The position numbers and the translations under genes are program-made. The notes below the pieces were generated by a model. It did not search any database. It saw only the letters and a program-made list of their open reading frames with translations, and was not told the DNA's origin. Shown here piece after piece: positions 26,553 to 39,308 of a stretch of 64,000 nucleotides of DNA (positions within the stretch are counted from its first letter, which is position 1; each line of letters begins with the position of its first letter). The DNA comes from Allodiplogaster sudhausi (Eukaryota; Nematoda; Chromadorea; Rhabditida; Diplogasteridae): NCBI GenBank assembly GCA_945643635.1, contig CALZFC010000016.1:3375501-3439500 (forward strand). The letters are read 5' to 3'.

Positions 26553-27623
26553 GTCTATTATCATCTCCTTTAATCTCACACTGAGTTGTTATGGTGAAAG
26601 TGCTCCATTCATTGTTTGCTTTCACAAACTTTCTATCCTGCGAATGTTTGCTCTGCGAGCGCCTGGAATAGTAAGAAAATAAAATAAATGCTCTTATCAG
26701 CTGCAGCCTCTTCTTTTGTTGTTGACTCAAAAGTACGACGTGGAATGCAAACAAACAGGTCAGAGTTGTTGAGATTTGAGATTAGTCTTCGAGGCTAGAC
26801 GGGTACGCATTCTGTAATGGAATGGATCATGATAAAGAATGGATGGCTGGAGAGAGAGAGAGAGAGAGAGAGAGCGAAGAGAGAGAGAGAGAGAGAGAGC
26901 AGACGAGTAGGCAGCTAGAATGAATGGTAGGATTTCAGCCAGTGAAAGCTCTTACAAGATTTGCACTTGAGTGAATTATAGAAAAAGAAGGAAGGCCAGA
27001 GTGCCATCGCACTAAAACTCTGTTTTATAACAAGCTGCTGACCAAACGGATGTGGAACTTGGATCTTGTCATGTCTAGAATGCATGCGGCTAAATACAAC
27101 TTAAAGGAATGCGATAACTTCGAAACTGGTTTTAAAAGGTGGTGTTCTGGCGATTACTCTGAGTGAGAATCAATCTGTGAGCGTATTTCTGGCGATCGTT
27201 TTCATCTACAGGTGCGGATGAAAAATTGCAAATCTCTTGAACCCAATTGCCAGTTGACAGATATGCTTAAAATAATCGGTGATCGATCTCCTTTCTAATA
27301 GAACGGCCTATAAAAAGGCACAAATTGATTTTTTTTTTGTTGATAAAACAGGTACACCAATTTACATATTTGTGAGTTGTAATCGTGTGGGTTAAAAGGA
27401 TTATGCGGATTTGAAGTGAAACCACATGTTCATTCGTTTTCGACATTCCTTTGAGTGCCGGGCCCTTTTTCGTGAGCTTCATTCAAAAGCGTCCCCGGAT
27501 GTCGGCAAACTTGTATGTACGTCTGCGCCCCCTTTTTGCAACTCACCCCACTCAGGCACAACTAAACTAAACAAACAGAAATAGCGCGAGGCAGGGAGTA
27601 CGTGAGAGAGAGAGGGGAAGGGG

Positions 27624-27668
<45 letters not shown>

Positions 27669-28128
27669 GAAGGTGAAGGTAGAGAAAGAGAGAGAGGAAG
27701 AGGTAGAAAAAGGAGACTATAATAGTATATGTATGTACCTGCCGATGAGTAGGACGAAGAGCCACGGCGGAGCAATGGAGTCGCTCTCTCTCTTTCTATC
27801 TCTCTCACTCTTTCTCTGTCTGTGTGTCTCTCTGTCCGTATCTGTCTCTCTGTCTCTCTGTCTCTCTCTTTCTCTGTCTGTGTGCCTCTCTGTCCATATC
27901 TGTCTCTCTGTCTCTCTCTCTCTCGCTCTCTCTCTCTCTCTCCGACATCGACTCCACATTTCAGCTTCTCAGCACATATTTTCTTTTGGCAATCTCACCT
28001 TTATTCGTTTCAATAGGGCACTTCATCTTCTCCTCTCTACCGCTCGCTCGCAAGCATGGTGTTAAAACAGTTCTTTCTCTGGTTTACCTTCAATTTTCCC
28101 CGTTCTCTATCTCTCTCTCTCTCTATTC

Positions 28129-28179
<51 letters not shown>

Positions 28180-28411
28180 GGCTGCCCCTCTTTCATCTCT
28201 GTACCTCGCGCACTGTCCCACCCATATGCCATCCACCCTCCTCAGTCAGTTGTCAGCAATAACTCGGAAAGTAAATAAAAGAGAGATGCCGACTGTTTTC
28301 ATTCAGCTCCACTCCGTAAGATCGCGAAGTCGCATTGGTGAATCTTGAGATCACCGTATGTGTATTGCTGTCAACAATCCATATTGTGAGGAATAGGTTT
28401 CTAAATATTGC

Positions 28412-28455
<44 letters not shown>

Positions 28456-28644
28456 GAGAAGAGACGAGAAGAGGAGTCTGATTGTGTGAACACAACACAG
28501 TGAGACATCTTATTCTGATCCATTCACCCTCCCTCCTCCTCCTTTTTTCCCTCCTCGTGATTTTCTCGAAACTGCCGTGACTCATGCAATCAGTGTCTTC
28601 GATGTAGTGTCAGGCCAAATAAAGGAAGGAGAGAGAGAGAAAGT

Positions 28645-28680
<36 letters not shown>

Positions 28681-28828
28681 AAGAGAGGGAGAGAGAGCAA
28701 ATATATGATGACACATCCTTCGGTCGGACTCAATCGCCGAACCCTCTCATGCCTCCTTTATGGCAGAGGCATGAAGCGATGAGCCGAGGGAATCATCCTC
28801 TCTCTCTCTCTACCATTCTCTATCTCTC
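26262..28828. other. Gene-free spacer rich in (CT)n/(GA)n
   Basis: After the 3'UTR of the preceding gene (AATAAA 26678-26683) I see no exon with coherent splice sites. The stretch holds (CT)n blocks at about 26361-26560, 27780-27945 and 28100-28180, and (GA)n blocks at about 26850-26900, 27600-27690, 28415-28455 and 28628-28695. Open frames here are Ser/Leu or Arg/Glu artefacts of the repeats. Confidence 0.7.
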
Positions 28829-28830
28829 TA

Positions 28831-29085
28831 CACACAGAAAACGATGTGACACGGGATGTCACAATTTGATGTCACAATAATGTACCGATTTTACTTCGGT
28901 ACATATGTGTTCCACCCCATGTCACAATTTATGTTCCAAAAAATTGTGACCTCCAGTGAAACAGAAATGTGACGCGCCATGTCACAATTTTCGAGCGGTG
29001 GAGGGCAGCGTATCCCAGCAAAAATGTGACATTGCATGTCACAATTAGGCGGCAGCACATAAATTGTGACATGCTCCCACCGTTA
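28831..29085. repeat. Left terminal and subterminal repeats of the CACTA-like element
   Basis: About ten copies of the motif TGTGAC(A) or its complement TGTCACA, often followed by ATT or preceded by AAT, occur in both orientations within 255 bp. In plant CACTA elements such arrays bind the accessory TnpA protein; that function here is inferred. Confidence 0.85.
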
Positions 29086-29606
29086 GCTCCGCCCCTTTTG
29101 CTCTCCCTCCCCCTTCATCCATTCTTCGAATTAGTGATTCATTTACTATTATGCATGCCACTGGCATTTAATAACAAGAAGAATTATTCATTAAGTTAGT
29201 GAGACCTTCAAAAGATTACAGTAACAACTCAACACATTCACAAGGAAACAGTAACAACTAACACACTTACAAGATAACCGCGCCGAGTTAAATGAATTTG
29301 GGCTACTTAATCATGATAAAATTGAGTTACTGGTCATAAAACGACAAGAATTAATACATTCTGTAAAGACTGTTTTTCTTAGAAGGATATGTCTATGTTA
29401 CCAGTTACTTTCTGAATGAATCTTGGAAATAAAAATTCGATAGTTCTAAAATGAAAGAAACGTATAGCATGAAAGCAAGTTAAAAAATGAAACAATCTTT
29501 TACTAAGATGAAAGAATGTTCTCAAGTGAAATAAACTCAAGTAAAAGAAAATTTTCAGATGTAAGAGTCAACAAAAAAATGTGATCTAATGAGATCAGAC
29601 TGGCCT

Positions 29607-32593
29607 CTATTCGGCCATAATGGCCTCCAACTTGCGGTAGATGAGCCCTGCATCTCTTGACATGGGCTCCGGAATGCCGAGCAGATTCGCAAGAAGGGAC
29701 AGCTCTTGTTTCACTTCGTGTGGGTACTCGAGGTCGAACAACCAGAAGCAAGCGAGGTAGGAGAGAAGCGCATGGGCAAGGTCTCCAGAAACCTGCAGCA
29801 TGCGTATTATAAAGCAGGTAAAAAATAAATAAAAAAGCTATGAGTATAAGAATTTTTTTTAATTTGTTAAAATTAAATTTTTTTAATTTGTTAAAATTAC
29901 ATTTCAACTTTTTTTTTAAACAAAACATGACTGACGGTTACATCGACTCCCTCAAGAGCGATGATGAACTTGGCAGAGACATCACCGTATGCGACTATCA
30001 CCGGCTGCCGGATGCCCTCATTCTTGAGTTGATCAAGAGCCGACGACGCAGAATGATGTGCCTAAGCAGCATAGTTTACACTCCTCTCGCTGTATCGTCT
30101 CTCTTTCTCGCTCCTTTTCACTCACAAGATAAGAAAAAGGCAACAGGAAACTAATGTCACTTAACTTATAAGCAATAGGTAGATATTGATTGGGAATTTG
30201 AATTGTAATAAATAACGGACCAGGAAGCGATTGTAGACGAACTTGACACGAGATGGCTTCTTCTTTTTGTCTGTATGCTCGAACAGTGCCAGCATGTTGA
30301 GTAAGAACTCGAATGTAGCGAAATCTGAGGCATACAATTATTCTCTTTTTAACAGTTCGATGAATAGTTTGGAAATACAATTGAACCTGGGTTACAAAGA
30401 TAAATACTTAGTACACATGGATGCATTTTTTTCGATAACTCAAAACTTTATAAGGTTGAGAATACCGAACCATTTGTTCCAGGCGGGAAGGCGTTCGCTT
30501 CAACAAGAGATCTTCTCTTCGCTTCGGATATTACGCGCAGGGCACGCTGAGACATTGCCGGCGCAATCTTCTCTTGCAATCTCCGTGGAAAGTCTCCCGC
30601 GGAAGCGCACTTTGACGCGATGAAGTCATCGACAATCTGCAAGCAAATTCAAAAGTATATTTGTCTAATGTGAATTCCAAAAATTTTGTTCTAAACTCAA
30701 GCCATAGAGCAAGAAATAACTCATGTAAGTATAGACAAATTATTTAAATGTAAAACAAAATCCGACAAATAAAAAATCACATACGTAACGGGACTGCGCG
30801 TAGAAGGAGTAACGTGTCATTGTTGCTCGCGGAGGATTGTTCTGGCAAAAGCGTATACGACAGTTTCTAAAAAAAATTATATATCGCCATTTGTGAGAGA
30901 GCTGCTACTAGTAGTAGAATTTTACATTTTAATCTAAAGACTCTCTTATATATGACAAAATGAAATATCTGTATAACTTTAAAGACTCGAGAGACAAAAA
31001 CCTCTTCTGCTTAAGGAGTTCGAGGTGCTCGACAGAGCCGTGTATCAAGTTGTTAATTCGCTTAAACAAAAGGTTTTGTAATGCCTTTAATTTTCAAAAT
31101 ATAACAGTATCTTGTAGAGCTTTAACTGACATTTAAATGATCGTCAGTTTCTCTCTCCTCCTCGTTATCCGAAGAAGCAAGCCACTCTCGGCTGCCTGCT
31201 TTCTTCTTGTACTCTCTGATGGGCTGTGATAGCAAGCTTCTTTTTCCAAGAAGAGATCTGACCCGCCTAACGCGGCATTCGACAAGTCCCTTGTGGCTGT
31301 CGATGAAGGCATCCTGAAATGCTTTCTGTAGTTACATCAGAGAAAATTCAGGTAACTAGCAATGCGTTATCGAGTCTTTCAAATTTCATAATGATCTTCA
31401 TTCAGTTAAAAACTGTTGTGTAGAAAAAAAGGTTGCTAACTATAGAACAGTTGGGGTATCCTGCGAATAGATGCGTAACGAAGCTCCGCGTCTCTTTCGG
31501 GGATGGTTTTTCTCTGCTAAAAAAGTGCGGTAAAATATCAGTTGTTCAAGAGTTGAAAACTAGCGTGTCAGCGTATGTCAGCAGAAAGTCGGCGATCCTT
31601 CTCGTAAGCAGGCAGCGGCCAACCCTGTCGTCCGAAATGTCATACGACGGGTCATCTTGTAGCCTCTTGAGGAATGGAGCTCCTTGCTTGCCAACCAATA
31701 ACTTCTCAAAGCTGCATTTCAAAAGGCGCTGGTTCAGACGATGGTAGAAGGGGTCTTAAACGCATACGTTTACTTGTTTAAAAGGAAAATTAATTAGAAA
31801 TCTGCTTGCGCCGAGTTTTGCTTGCATACTAAAGGATACAACAGACAAAAGTGCAGTTTACTAAACAGAAATTTAAAGGCCTGCCTGTGTACATCGTCCG
31901 ATCTGGAACTGCCGAGGGAGTTCTGACCAACGGTGACTCCGAGCGAACTTGAGGTGTCGAGGGATGAGAAATCGCTAAGTAAATTAAATGAATTACTAGC
32001 TGCGCTTACAATCTGAGTATGATTTACCTCCAAGCTCTTCAAGATCGCGATCTTTGTCGACTTCTCTCTCACAAGGGTTAGCATCTTCAACATCAACTGA
32101 AAATTCATGAATCTAAGATATGAGCATTCATTTTAGTATAACCTTGCTCCGCTCGAGTATCATCAGGAAAAACTGCGTTTTTCTCCCACGAGAGCGCAGT
32201 CGGATTGGTTGGCGAAAGGGACTCATTTTTTGCCAGGAATGTGGAAGAAATCGAGAGGGATAGCTCCTGGCTGTTCATCGTAGTCGAAGTTGCCGGACTC
32301 TGAGAAGTGATCCACGTAAAAATATACTCATTTAGAGAGATAGGCAATCGGTAAACCTCGAGTAAGCTTCCTGTTGCTATGTAATGTGCGTGTGGCGCCG
32401 CAACAACTTGAGAGGGGTGAACGTCTATCATACGCTGAGGAGTGTTGAGCTGCAGCCTGACATTTGTCAGAGGGGAGCCAGTCCGTGTACTCACATATTG
32501 CTTGACTTGTGCAATGGTCTCGAAGTAGCAGTCCTCTTCGCCCAAACACTCGGGCTCAGGAGCACCCGCTTCCAACAGAATGGTTAGACGCAT
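29607..32593 (-). CDS. Second (accessory) gene of the CACTA-like element
   Basis: The ATG at 32593 starts MRLTILLEAGAPEPECLGE. Exon one includes an N-terminal part reminiscent of a ubiquitin/PB1-like fold and runs about 32330-32593. Later exons, with approximate positions, encode FEKLLVGKQGAPFLKR (31575-31756), KAFQDAFIDSHKGLVECR (31139-31327), INNLIHGSVEHLELLKQK (about 31010-31062), TRYSFYAQSRY (30787-30843), VDDFIASKCAS (30462-30640), FEFLLNMLALFEHTDKK (30225-30328), VAYGDVSAKFIIALEGVD (29927-30062) and FWLFDLEYPHEVKQELSL (29607-29793), ending AIMAE. The C-terminal F.LEYP.EVK block matches proteins often annotated as SAM-domain-3-like that accompany animal EnSpm transposases. A role in end binding or regulation is inferred. 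It starts about 150 nt after the transposase stop, on the same strand. Confidence 0.72.
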
Positions 32594-32713
32594 TGGGTCT
32601 AACGCTAAAGATCACACTAACTAGGAAATAAATCATGCAAATGATCACATATTCGTGAGCCGTCGTAAATAACGGGATAAATTGAAATATTGATCTTCAG
32701 ATCAAAGTATTTG

Positions 32714-32719
32714 TTTATT
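32714..32719 (-). terminator. Polyadenylation signal of the transposase gene
   Basis: AATAAA on the minus strand, about 26 nt after the transposase stop and 121 nt before the accessory-gene ATG. Confidence 0.55.
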
Positions 32720-32744
32720 GCTAAGAGAAAATAACGAAAATATT

Positions 32745-35700
32745 CTAGCAGTGGCAGAGGGCGTGTCTTGGCATGAAAGCGGTCTCATTTCCCTCGGGGT
32801 AGCCGTCAAGAGGCAGTGGATCAAAAAGTTCCTTGAAAAAGACAGTTGTGATCGCTCCAGATGCGGTGAAGAAGCAACATTGTCTGCTGTCATCAAATCG
32901 AGCGGGATGTCCGATCTTTGCAACGATCTTCCATGTTTGTTCCGTGAATGCGAAGCAATCGATCTGGGCAGGAACAAAGCTGCTACTCTTGTTCAGCAAA
33001 ACGATGTCTCCCGACTTGTAGAGTGTCCCGTGATGCTGGAGTAGGAGAGTGCACTTCACCCGTCGTTCCTTCAGAACTGCCCGTGCGAGCGCTGACACTT
33101 GATGTTGCTCGATTCCTTTTCCGGGAACGAATTCCACCTCCTTCTGAAGACGTAGTGCCCAAAGAGTGCGCTGGATGTGAGTTGCGAACGTGCACGGCAG
33201 ACACGTGAAGTTCCTTGTAATGTAGGACCGTCGCTTGACGTACGCATTCAGTTGCTCGAATTGCAGAGTACTCAGTTGTCCAACTGGCCCTAGAGAACGA
33301 ATCGCAGCTGCATAGTGCAGCAACGCGTGCGTCTTGTAGATGGGCCTGGACGAATGGGCTGCAGCTGCGCGAGAGGGCGGAATGTCCAGAGGGACAACTC
33401 GCCAAGCAAGAGACACGTATTCCTCGGCCGTAGAACGTACCAAATCAATGTCGCCAGATGTCAACTCGAATGAGCAGAGAAGGCGACTCAACTCGGAAAA
33501 GCGCTGGAACAGAAGCCGGATCTCAGGTTCCGCAACCATTACGTCCAACGGGAAGAGAAATGGGACGAGCCGAATGAGAAATGCTGTGTCGGCTGCCTTT
33601 TGCCCGGACACAGGGTCACCTTGCGAAACATCGGCCGGGATTGGGTTGATTGTGCAGCTGCTGTCGACTCGCCCAGTAGCAAAGGCACATAACTTATCGT
33701 TGATATCCTTGAGCGGAAGTCCATTCCGAATGATGGCCCGAATGACCACTCCTAGAAGACGGCAGCTCTCGCCCTCGTACAAGTCGTGGGCGATATCACA
33801 GTAGGCATCCTCCGACACGTGGTATCCCGTAATGCCGTTGAGTGGCGAATCCCCCATCACGCCAAAAGCAGGAGGGCCGTTCGCTTGATACCTTAAGTTA
33901 TCGCTTAAATTCATCCTATCTCCGATCAACGACAAAGGAACCGACCACGCCAAAGTCCGTAATTGGCAGTCCTTCTCTAGGTGAACGGCTCCAAAGTCGC
34001 GGTAGTTGGTCAAGCAGTGACGGCAAGGGAAACCTCCGGAAAAGCACGTCTGCATCTGGCGGACTTGGTTTAGTGCCAGGTTATCACCAAGAACCGAGTG
34101 CAGCCAAGGGTAGACGACAACGCTTCGCCCTCTCCACGACACCATGATTCCGTTTTCGTAGAGTACGTTCAACTCTACCTAAGAAGTTAAACTAATTGTT
34201 GATCTTTATTTACAACTTTTACGCTTTTTTAAAAATTTTACTTCAAATATATTACGGCACCTTGAAGCTTTCTAGAAGAGGCTTGTAGCCATAAGCCTTG
34301 TGATCAGACCCGTACGATGTCGCGTAGAGAAACCTAAAGCATTTACTTGAAGAACTGCTTTTTTTATTTTAGCATTTTGACACTTACTTCCATTTATGTA
34401 GACACGAAGCATGCCGTCTCAGTCCGGAAAAAGTGAAGAACATCATGGTTTGAGAGTGGATAGACGACGCCTTTCGTAGACCACTTCCAGGGCAAACGTC
34501 ATCGAGGTATACCACAATCGGAAGTAGTGGTTTCTTCGTTCTGGAGGTAGCGTCACGAAACCGTTGCCCGTCCAGTGGAGACAGGAAATTCCCCCTTCCG
34601 AATGGCTCCATTTCTAACACCTGAAAAGCATACAGATTCTATATACTTCAATGTAACACAAAATAGCGATAAACCTGTTGAAATTCCACGTTCCGAAAGG
34701 CCGCTTCTATCGAATCCTTCAGTGGGACAATGTAGAACTTGCACGGTCGATCGACACGACTCTGCTTCCCATCCAAGTCGCGTACGGGGACAGTCATCGT
34801 CCCCATTTGTCGAGGCAAAGGTTCAATGTAGTCCTGTTCTTGTCGAAGCGCAGCCTTCCTTCTGTATGATGTAGCAACGGTGTTCAGTGTCGCCATAAAC
34901 TGATCGAAATGGGAGTCGTTCATGGCTCGAACGTTCTTAGCGATACGGCGAATCAGATCCACCATTTTATCCGTTTCCGACTCTGTTATTCCAATTCGGC
35001 TTGTGGAGGTGAGGATCTCGGCTCTAATCGTTTCGCAGAAGTTGGTCGAATCATCAGCTTCGAGCGCTTCCGAGTCGTCATTCTCATCGTCCTCCTCCTC
35101 CAGCTCAGTTGCAGATATGTCGCCGTCCAACTCCTCAACATCCTCTTGAAGAGACGAGGCATCCATGTTGCCATTGTCAGCAACATCCACATCCATTGCA
35201 CCATCGCTATCGCTGCTGTCGGAATAAAGACCCCTCATCAGAGCAGGATCTGAAGAGAAGACTTGCGATGTTCAATAGTGAGGTACTGTTATTACTTGTT
35301 TAAATTACTACTCACGTTGTTGGCTCAAGTGAACCCGCCATGCTTGAAATCGTCCGAACTCAGATGAGCAAAAGCGGCAGTGATATTGATTTTCTCCAAG
35401 GTGTGACTGTTGACAATGCCGTTTTAAGTGGGCCAATGTAGGAAGCTCCTCCTCGCAGACGTCCGCTGGACAACGCATCGTTAAGATTCTAAACTGTAAT
35501 TTGTTGTTTTCCTTTTTCATTAGATATTAACATTCAATGTTATCTTTCTATGTGCTCTTTCTTTCTATAGTTCTTGCAGCCTTGTATTCCTTTTTTCGTC
35601 TAAAACTTTCTTCCATAACTATATTGTTTTCTCTTAATAATGAATTTTTTTTCTGTATGAATATTCTTAAGCATATAACATGCTTAACAAATATTGGATA

Positions 35701-38016
35701 TTGTAACGTAATTAAAAACCAACTTTGTAACAGAAAAATACAAATCACACGTTTGCATTTGTGCAATTCGTTAATTCTCAATTCGTTGTAACCAGTGGGT
35801 TGTGTTACAGTAGTTCATAGTAAACAAAAGAGTTGCCCAGAAAAAAATACTTTGTAAAAACTTTCAAATAACACTCTTACAATGGAGCGATTCGCTTATT
35901 TTCAATCAGTTGTAACTACTGGTTGGGTTACGGTAGTTTATAGTAAACATAAAGGTGCCCAGAAAAATCCACTCAAAAAACTTACTCTTTTGAATAGGAA
36001 CGCAATCGCTTATTCTCAATTACTTCAAGGAATTTACTTGCACAGACACATACAGAACAGATTGGGATACGGTACCTTTAAGAAATTAAACTTGTCCAGA
36101 AATTTATCACTTTCCATTTAAAATAAATCATTGGTACGGATTCGCGAATTAATTCGCTCAAATTTCGTAAGGTTACGGTTCTGGGCAACTCTCCTGAAAA
36201 TCAAGAACAGTTTCCCAGAAATGGGAGAAAATAAATACCTTTGAATATAATTTAAAAGTCAAAAGATATAAGCTTACATTCTCTAAACTTAGCGTAACTT
36301 CGCTAATCAATAGCAACTACAGCTTCGATAATTGTAATTGTAAGTCACATAAAGCACTTACAAAAGCATCTCAAGGTTTCAAGTAACTTTTCACTTGCAC
36401 CAACAGTATTCCAATACTCGATAAGTTTAAGGACGAGAGTACGGTATGTTAAATATTTAAAAAAAATAAGTTAAATCATATCCCACCTTGCTGCAAATGT
36501 CGCACCGGAACGGCTTCCGATCAGTGTGGTTGACGGCGTGTTGTTGGAGACCTGGAAAAAACTTACATTTGGAAATATTTCAGTTCAGAATATACAATGG
36601 TAATCCTGTATAAAATGTTGAGCAAAAAAGAAGCATTAATTATTCGTCGTACCAAAATTTATTTTCTTTTTTTAAAATATACACATCGAGTTGGGTTACG
36701 GTACTTCTTAGAAAAGAAAAGAAAGAAACAAGAAAAGAACAGTTTCGCTTATTTTAAATAAGTTATACAGAGCTGGTTTGATTACGGTTTTTTTTCTGGA
36801 AAACAAAAGAAACTTGCCCAGAAATTGAATTAACTACATAACCGATAGGGTATAAAAAGGTATTGTCGATTTCACAGAATAATTCCTAATTTTGGGCATC
36901 ATCCTGAGGGACAGATGGGCAGAAACAGCTAACAAACCTTGCTAATATTTAGGATCATCGACAGTGGCTTCTATTCCCTGATAATAACAACTACAAATTT
37001 CTAACCACGTTACCCTAGAATTGAAGACTAGACAATGTATATAAACATAACGAACCTTCGCAAGTCTGCGGCAGCTTCAGATGGCAGAAGCGCGGTCTGC
37101 GCGGAGATGCGATGTCTTCCAGCTCCGGTAGGAAGTCAGGGGAAGAGTGCGTACCGATTTTCTAAACAACGCATTATTTATATTTAAAATCTTTTGAATT
37201 GTATTATCCTGCTTTCAAAGTTAAGAAAAATAATAAACGTGGAATAGGTAATAACAAATGAACAAGGAAAAAAAATGTTCGGAACAAACTTTTCAATGTG
37301 TGGGAAAATGAGTTTTTTGTACTCTTAAAGAACAATAAACGAACGAAACTTATTTAAAAGTCAAAGTTGTTAGACGAGTCTGAAAAGTTATCGTACCTGG
37401 ACAAAAATGCAGCAGCTTAAGCGTTGAAGCTGCGCGGTGCGCGGTTGTTGGGTGGATTGGGCAAGAGAAATACTGAAAATATAAAATTGCTGAAATAAGT
37501 ATACGAATTTCAACATGAAATATAAACGATAGTTAATGTACCAATAAAGAGAAAACACATTAAATATTTAAATTCGTTGGGAAGAATGGCAGCATCAATT
37601 AACAGATGTATCAACTTATGAAGAAAAGAATTAAAAGCAAACCACGCTCGGATGTCGAAAGAATTTGATCTTGCTGCGCGCGCCGACACGCTGTCTAGTT
37701 CCAGCAATCGCAGACAAGAAGGGCTAGCCTGATAATAAAAGAACAACGTTGCATATTCAGCATATTTAATAATGTTAATTTTATCACTCATTCGTGAGAA
37801 AAGAAGACAAAAGTGCTAACAATAAGGGAATAAAAACTGCAATAGAAACTTGCAAGAATAACCATTAACAAATCAGCTTTTTCATATCAATAGCGGGATG
37901 AATGAGTTAAACTTTTCAATTACTTACTATTAGAAGTTGAGTCTCCAGTTGTTGATCGAGAGCACAAAGAGCAGCTTGGCTAACTACGCGGCCCGGGGAC
38001 TCTCGCTTTCTAACTG
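32745..38016 (-). CDS. CACTA-like transposase with N-terminal zinc fingers
   Basis: Minus-strand exons, high to low: about 37931-38016 and 37645-37735 (tentative), 37397-37472, 37056-37161, 36487-36551, 35316-35493, 34675-35249, 34388-34620, 34261-34333 and 32745-34178. The N-terminal part has Cys/His blocks (RFCHLKLPQTC, FRCDICSK, then MRCPADVCEEEL with HLKRHCQQSHL, and YHCRFCSSEF with WRVHLSQQ), read as C2H2-type fingers. An acidic linker follows (34980-35249). The catalytic-type region has PIVVYLDDVCPGSGLRK, GDNLALNQVRQMQTCFSG, FPCRHCLTNY and DIAHDLYEGESCRLLG. These correspond to the D...D...E blocks of Tnp2/transposase_21-type enzymes, which cut and rejoin element ends. The stop is at 32745, with AATAAA at 32714-32719. 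The initiator ATG was not located. The last exon alone is open for 475 codons, so no decay is visible. Confidence 0.82.
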
Positions 38017-38204
38017 AAACAAAAGAGCAGAATCGCTACGCTTACACGTTATAAATGTCATATCAAAAAGCGATTCAATATTACAAACATGAAATAAAAA
38101 AAGGATAAGTTTTAAGTGTTTGTTAACCCGAGATTTTCTTCCGAAAATTAAACGTTCCGTTCAAATGATGATTCCGAATATTTTTTTAAACATGGTCGAA
38201 AGTG

Positions 38205-38365
38205 GTACAATGTCACATTTTCTGTTCTCGCATCGCCTCGTCCCTCCTTGCCACCAAAATGTGACATCCGTTGTCACAATTCTCTTCGGCGGCCGCTTGC
38301 GTGTCACATTTTTGGTCACAATTTTGGATGGAACATTAATTGTGCGTCACATTTTTTTCTGTGTG
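38205..38365. repeat. Right terminal and subterminal repeats of the CACTA-like element
   Basis: At least six TGTGACA/TGTCACA-type motifs occur in 160 bp (near 38209, 38258, 38271, 38299, 38313 and 38344). The end is CTGTGTG at 38359-38365. This mirrors the left end. Confidence 0.85.
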
Positions 38366-38384
38366 TATCCCTTTCTCTGCCTTG

Positions 38385-38430
<46 letters not shown>

Positions 38431-39001
38431 CTTTCTCTCTCTGGCTCATTCTCGGTCCACTTTATTCTCGGCGTCCTCAAAAAGGGCAACGACGAATCCC
38501 TTTTAGCTGTGAAAATGGTTGCTGCCTCAACTTGCGACATTCTTCTTTTGCTGTTATGATCTACAATAAATTTCTAAAATTTTCTTCACGTTGAAAACAA
38601 AAATATGCCAGAAAACTCTAAATATGCATTTTTAATCTACGGTACTGAATATATATATATATACATATGATACACATATTGTTCACGATAGCATCAGAAT
38701 TTACTTGTATATATGTTTGTAGGTACATTCATATATCTCTCTCTCTCTCTCTCACTCTCACTATCTCTCTCAATGTCTGCGCGAAAAAAGTCACACATTC
38801 CTTATGAGAGACATACTTAAATATATTTCATGTCACCGTCTATACCAAGGCTAACAAGAAATGCCGCGAAATCATGCATCAAAGTTTGTTTCATGTAAAG
38901 ATTTAATCATCATTACTAGAAGCAGATAGCGGTTACCTTCTAATGTGAATAAGCAGATGACTGTCGTTGTATGAACACCGTTTCTATGAAACTATTTGGA
39001 G

Positions 39002-39032
<31 letters not shown>

Positions 39033-39308
39033 AACAAAAAGCAATATATCTAAAGCATTGCTTTCAAATAGTAAATCTATTCTTCCACCCCTTTGACCTC
39101 TCTTTTATCGTGAATAAAGGTCGTAGAGAACTTTTACTACTTATGTATATATATACGTATTTGAAATGTTTCGAAAAACCTCACTTATATACGTTTTACT
39201 CCCCTTTTTTTAGTTATTCGAATACCAGCCGAATTACTGCAAACTGCTGACTTTCAGAAACCTTCTGATTTGTTATAACTTGCTCACTTACAGTATCCTG
39301 CTGAAACG
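38366..39308. other. Spacer between the transposon and the Ly6-type gene
   Basis: It contains (CT)n tracts at 38389-38442, 38738-38770 and 39005-39032. I see no exon or RNA gene. The promoter of the Ly6-type gene is presumably in the last few hundred bases, but no TATA-like element stands out. Confidence 0.55.

Larger units (their letters stand above)
28831..38365. mobile_element. Complete EnSpm/CACTA-like DNA transposon, 9,535 bp
   Basis: The left end reads CACACAGAAAACGATGTGAC and the right end is its inverted match, GTCACATTTTTTTCTGTGTG. The dinucleotide TA flanks both ends (28829-28830 and 38366-38367). CAC...GTG termini, a 2-3 bp target duplication, long subterminal repeat arrays and a Tnp2-type transposase together define EnSpm/CACTA elements. 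Two minus-strand genes lie inside: the transposase (about 32745-38016) and an accessory gene (29607-32593). The insertion sits in a (CT)n-rich stretch. Matching ends and a long open 475-residue transposase exon suggest a recent, potentially autonomous copy. Confidence 0.88.

Noticed and set aside
26333..28262. Several Ser/Leu/Cys-rich open frames
   Set aside because: Microsatellite translations without splice context or domains.
32105..32330. Reading the whole frame to the stop at 32105 as the accessory protein
   Set aside because: The N-terminal part is convincing, but the tail is Ser/Thr-rich and later exons carry the family's C-terminal block, so a donor near 32330 is more likely.
33340..33804. 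154-codon plus-strand frame
   Set aside because: Antisense shadow of the large transposase exon.
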